This document shows positions 61,502 to 64,000 of a stretch of DNA of 64,000 bases, in pieces. The stretch is taken from the NCBI GenBank assembly GCA_963682005.1, contig OY820914.1, positions 806,001-870,000 on the forward strand, given 5' to 3'. Every line of letters starts with the position of its first letter. Position 1 is the stretch's first letter. This stretch comes from CAIYUC01 sp963682005. GTDB lineage: Bacteria; Bacteroidota; Bacteroidia; Bacteroidales; FEN-979. Below the pieces are notes generated by a model, which was not told the DNA's origin, did not search any database, and saw only the letters and a program-made list of their open reading frames with translations. Made by a program: the position numbers and the translations under genes.

Positions 61502-64000
61502 CTATTTCGCAAACACCATCTTATTGGTCTTCGTAAAGTAATTGGTCACACCATTGACCACTATCTTGTAAAGGTAGGTGCCGGATGCCAGGGAATAATA
61601 AGCCGGATCTACAGGTATTTCATAGTACCCTTTATCCTGGTCATCGTCCACAAGCGTGCGGAGCGTTTCACCAAACATGTTGGTGAGCATCAGCTTCACA
61701 TGGCCCTGCTCAGGCAGCACATAGCTGATCGTTGTTGTGTTCCGGAACGGGTTCGGGTAGTTCGACAGCGAGAACTCGAGATTCCCGGCATCGGCGAGTG
61801 AGCTCATCTTCAGGTCCAGATCATCCAGAACCTGGGCTTTCGGTCCTGCAAACTCGCTACCGCCATTGACCGAGAAGAACTGGGCAGGATGATCGATCCC
61901 GCTCTTTACCTTGACCTTTAATGAAAAGATCGCATCGTCTTCTGCCAGTTTCCTGGCATTCGGATCAGACCAGGCAATGTTCAGGGTGCCGTTGTTCAGG
62001 GTGTATTTCATCCCTTCCGGGGCATTTACCAGTTCTTCGATCTCGATCTTATCCCTGTCATAATTTAAGAACAGGGTCATAGCTCCGATCTCGCTCATTT
62101 TGCTTGACCTTACAGTATACAGGATCGATTCGCCCGGGGTGACCAGCATTGTTCCATTGTCGATGATTCCGATACCCGAAGTTTCCTTCATTCCCTGCGG
62201 AATGAAAGACTTGTTCACATCGCCTATGCAACGGCCTTTTATCTGGAAAGTTGTTCCGCCGGCAGGTATGATAACCGGTCCGTTGGTGAACTTCCAGTTC
62301 CCGGCCGGGAAGTAGTTGATCATCCCGATCGCCCTCATCTTGATCCACAATGCATCCGTCGGGTTCACATAGTTATCCGCATTCACATTCCCGATGATCG
62401 AATCGAAATGATCGAACGTATACAGCCCGAGGAATACCAGCTGATCGATGAGTGCGTCTGTAGCATTCACACCGCCCCATACATCATTGTAGCTTGCGCT
62501 TATGGTATAGGTTCCCGGGGCGATGCCGTTGAATGCATAATACCCGTTCTGGCTATTGGTATTGGCGCTCGTTGTCGTAGCTACAATCGCTCCGGCCGTA
62601 TTCACAAGGTTTAAGGTAACATCATTCATCGGTGTTGAATACTGGTTGTCATAGATCACTGTTCCGGTCAGGCTGGATGTGCCCGGATTGACCGTGACAG
62701 TGAAGGTGGTGCACTTGCTGCAGCCGGTGACATTATCCGTCTCACAGACCGTGATGATGTGGGTTCCCGGGGTCAGCCAATGGACACAGGTCTTGTAGCC
62801 GCAACCGCAGTCAAGCACTTCACCGCCATCAATGATCCAGTTATATAAATGTCCCGGAATGTTGGCCACTTCATAGCAGCATACATCCCCGACAGCCACC
62901 ACCGGGCAGCCTGTGATCTGTGGATCCGGCAGCGGGTTCAGTATGACCGGCAGGATCACACAGGTGCCGCATTGCAGCTGTGAACCGGTCGTGATATCCG
63001 TTACCGTGCAGGCGACCTGGCCGGCCGTGCCGTTACCCCAGTCAACTGTGATGACCGATGAGTTCTGACCGGTAAAGTTTGTCATTCCCTCACCGTTATC
63101 CGTTACCACCCACTGGTAAGTGTAAACATGTCCCGGGATCGGTGACGGAGGATCGAACACAGCCGTGTAAACCACATTATCGGTGTACTGGCAGATTGTT
63201 GTCAGGCCTTCGATGTGGAACGACGGGTTCGGGATGACCTCTACTGCCAAGTCAGCCGGGGTAAGTGCTGAGCACCCCAGAGCACTGGTGTAGTTGACTG
63301 TCACATGCCCTGTTCCGGCTGCAGTCCATTTAACTGTTACCGTGTTGTCGGATGTTCCGCCTCCTGCGGTGATGATACCGCCGGTAACGGTCCAGGTATA
63401 GTCGGTCATACCGGCTTCTGTCGTATAGACATTGCCGTCGGTGTTCTGGCAGACCGGTGTCGGTCCGTCAAGATGGATAACCGGGCGCGGAAGGATGGTA
63501 ACATTGAACGTTGCTTCTCCCGGGCACTGGTAGTATCCCTGCAGGTAATGAACGCTTACGGTGCCTGTTCCGGCAGTTCCCCAGTCGATCGTAATCGAAT
63601 TGGTGCCCTGGCCACTGAAGGAAACAGCACCGGTTACCGTCCAGATGTAATCCGTCATGCCCGCTTCGGTCGTATATACGGCCGTGGTGTAAGCACAGAC
63701 TTCATCATCCCCCGTGATCGTCGGCACGACAATCGGTGGTTCACTGATCGTCACGGTTCCCAGGTCAATCTGACACGCAATCTGTGAAGCGTCGCGGATC
63801 TTGCAATCATATGTTCCCAGGCCAAGACCTGTGTAGGTCGTGGTCGCAGACCATGTCGTACCACCGTCAATACTGAACTCATAACCATCCCATCCGCCCG
63901 TGGCGTTGTAGAAGGAAATGATGCCATTGTGCGCACCGTTGCAGGTGATATCATGAGTATAGATGTCGGCATACAGGAGTTCCGGCTCATAGATCATAAT
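61502..64000 (-). CDS. Large SprB/PKD-type surface protein with T9SS CTD, 5'-truncated
   Basis: Open to the window edge on the minus strand, so the start lies outside; 832 residues are visible. SprB-like repeat at the visible start (DITCNGAHNGIISFYNATGG, FSIDGGTTW). Several PKD/Ig-like domains follow (for example GMTDYTWTVTGGI, TVTVKWTAAGTGHV), and a cysteine-rich stretch with CCYEVA and CGCGYKTC. A dockerin/cohesin-like region (about 540-730; GNVNADNYVNPTDALWIKM, IGDVNKSFIP) leads to a C-terminal T9SS type A sorting domain (NYPNPFRNTTTISYVLPE, SGTYLYKIVVNG). Exported by T9SS and fixed at the surface; gliding- or adhesin-type function inferred. Confidence 0.92.
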   Translation of the reverse strand: MMIYEPELLYADIYTHDITCNGAHNGIISFYNATGGWDGYEFSIDGGTTWSATTTYTGLGLGTYDCKIRDASQIACQIDLGTVTISEPPIVVPTITGDDEVCAYTTAVYTTEAGMTDYIWTVTGAVSFSGQGTNSITIDWGTAGTGTVSVHYLQGYYQCPGEATFNVTILPRPVIHLDGPTPVCQNTDGNVYTTEAGMTDYTWTVTGGIITAGGGTSDNTVTVKWTAAGTGHVTVNYTSALGCSALTPADLAVEVIPNPSFHIEGLTTICQYTDNVVYTAVFDPPSPIPGHVYTYQWVVTDNGEGMTNFTGQNSSVITVDWGNGTAGQVACTVTDITTGSQLQCGTCVILPVILNPLPDPQITGCPVVAVGDVCCYEVANIPGHLYNWIIDGGEVLDCGCGYKTCVHWLTPGTHIITVCETDNVTGCSKCTTFTVTVNPGTSSLTGTVIYDNQYSTPMNDVTLNLVNTAGAIVATTTSANTNSQNGYYAFNGIAPGTYTISASYNDVWGGVNATDALIDQLVFLGLYTFDHFDSIIGNVNADNYVNPTDALWIKMRAIGMINYFPAGNWKFTNGPVIIPAGGTTFQIKGRCIGDVNKSFIPQGMKETSGIGIIDNGTMLVTPGESILYTVRSSKMSEIGAMTLFLNYDRDKIEIEELVNAPEGMKYTLNNGTLNIAWSDPNARKLAEDDAIFSLKVKVKSGIDHPAQFFSVNGGSEFAGPKAQVLDDLDLKMSSLADAGNLEFSLSNYPNPFRNTTTISYVLPEQGHVKLMLTNMFGETLRTLVDDDQDKGYYEIPVDPAYYSLASGTYLYKIVVNGVTNYFTKTNKMVFAK

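Overview
The window looks like a piece of a Bacteroidota chromosome, probably an environmental Bacteroidales-like lineage. The evidence is a TonB-dependent receptor, FISUMP and BACON domains, type IX secretion (T9SS) C-terminal sorting domains, LytS/LytTR signalling, and several upstream boxes that fit the Bacteroidota promoter TTTG-N19-21-TAnnTTTG. GC looks moderate (mid-40s by eye), except for one clearly AT-rich stretch at about 53.5-56.0 kb. No rRNA, tRNA, CRISPR array, IS element or prophage was recognised.

Layout. 0-2 kb: a LytS-type kinase cut by the window edge and its LytTR regulator. 2-7.6 kb: a FISUMP surface protein convergent with a TonB receptor and its small partner. 7.8-12.8 kb: nitrilase-family amidase, a membrane methyltransferase-like protein, a second FISUMP-like protein and small exported proteins. 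12.9-16 kb: a large T9SS-exported BACON protein. 16.6-17.4 kb: a gene-free stretch rich in repeats. 17.4-19.3 kb: a NarL-type regulator and a PAS kinase. 19.3-26 kb: NmrA-like, NTF2-like, TPR, START-like and universal stress proteins. 25.7-29 kb: a TPR adenylate cyclase flanked on both sides by genes for two related small membrane proteins of unknown function. 29-33 kb: a coiled-coil protein of five 77-residue repeats, a phosphoesterase and small proteins. 33.1-36.5 kb: a four-gene envelope operon with an outer-membrane barrel candidate, a YjbH-like protein, a lipoprotein and a cysteine-rich repeat protein. 36.9-38.2 kb: tyrS.

38.4-52.6 kb holds three head-to-tail paralogous surface proteins (1102, 1743 and 1742 aa). 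The last two share about 2.17 kb of almost identical DNA. 52.6-56 kb holds an AT-rich candidate restriction-modification pair and one hypothetical gene, bracketed by two REP-like palindromes. 56-64 kb holds further modular surface proteins, ending in a large SprB/PKD-type T9SS protein cut by the window edge.

The dominant theme is cell-surface protein evolution by module shuffling. One N-terminal module (about 540 aa) occurs in four proteins, one roughly 90-aa RGVCW module in six, and one C-terminal module of about 210 aa (dockerin-like, ending in NPGKK) in four. The protein at 12947-15880 has the same N-terminal module but a T9SS sorting domain where its relatives have the NPGKK module, so the NPGKK module may be an alternative targeting or anchoring device. 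The other candidates for undescribed biology are the 33-36.5 kb envelope operon and the GMCPxxCD protein pair around the cyclase. All functional statements rest on sequence reading alone; no database search was run.
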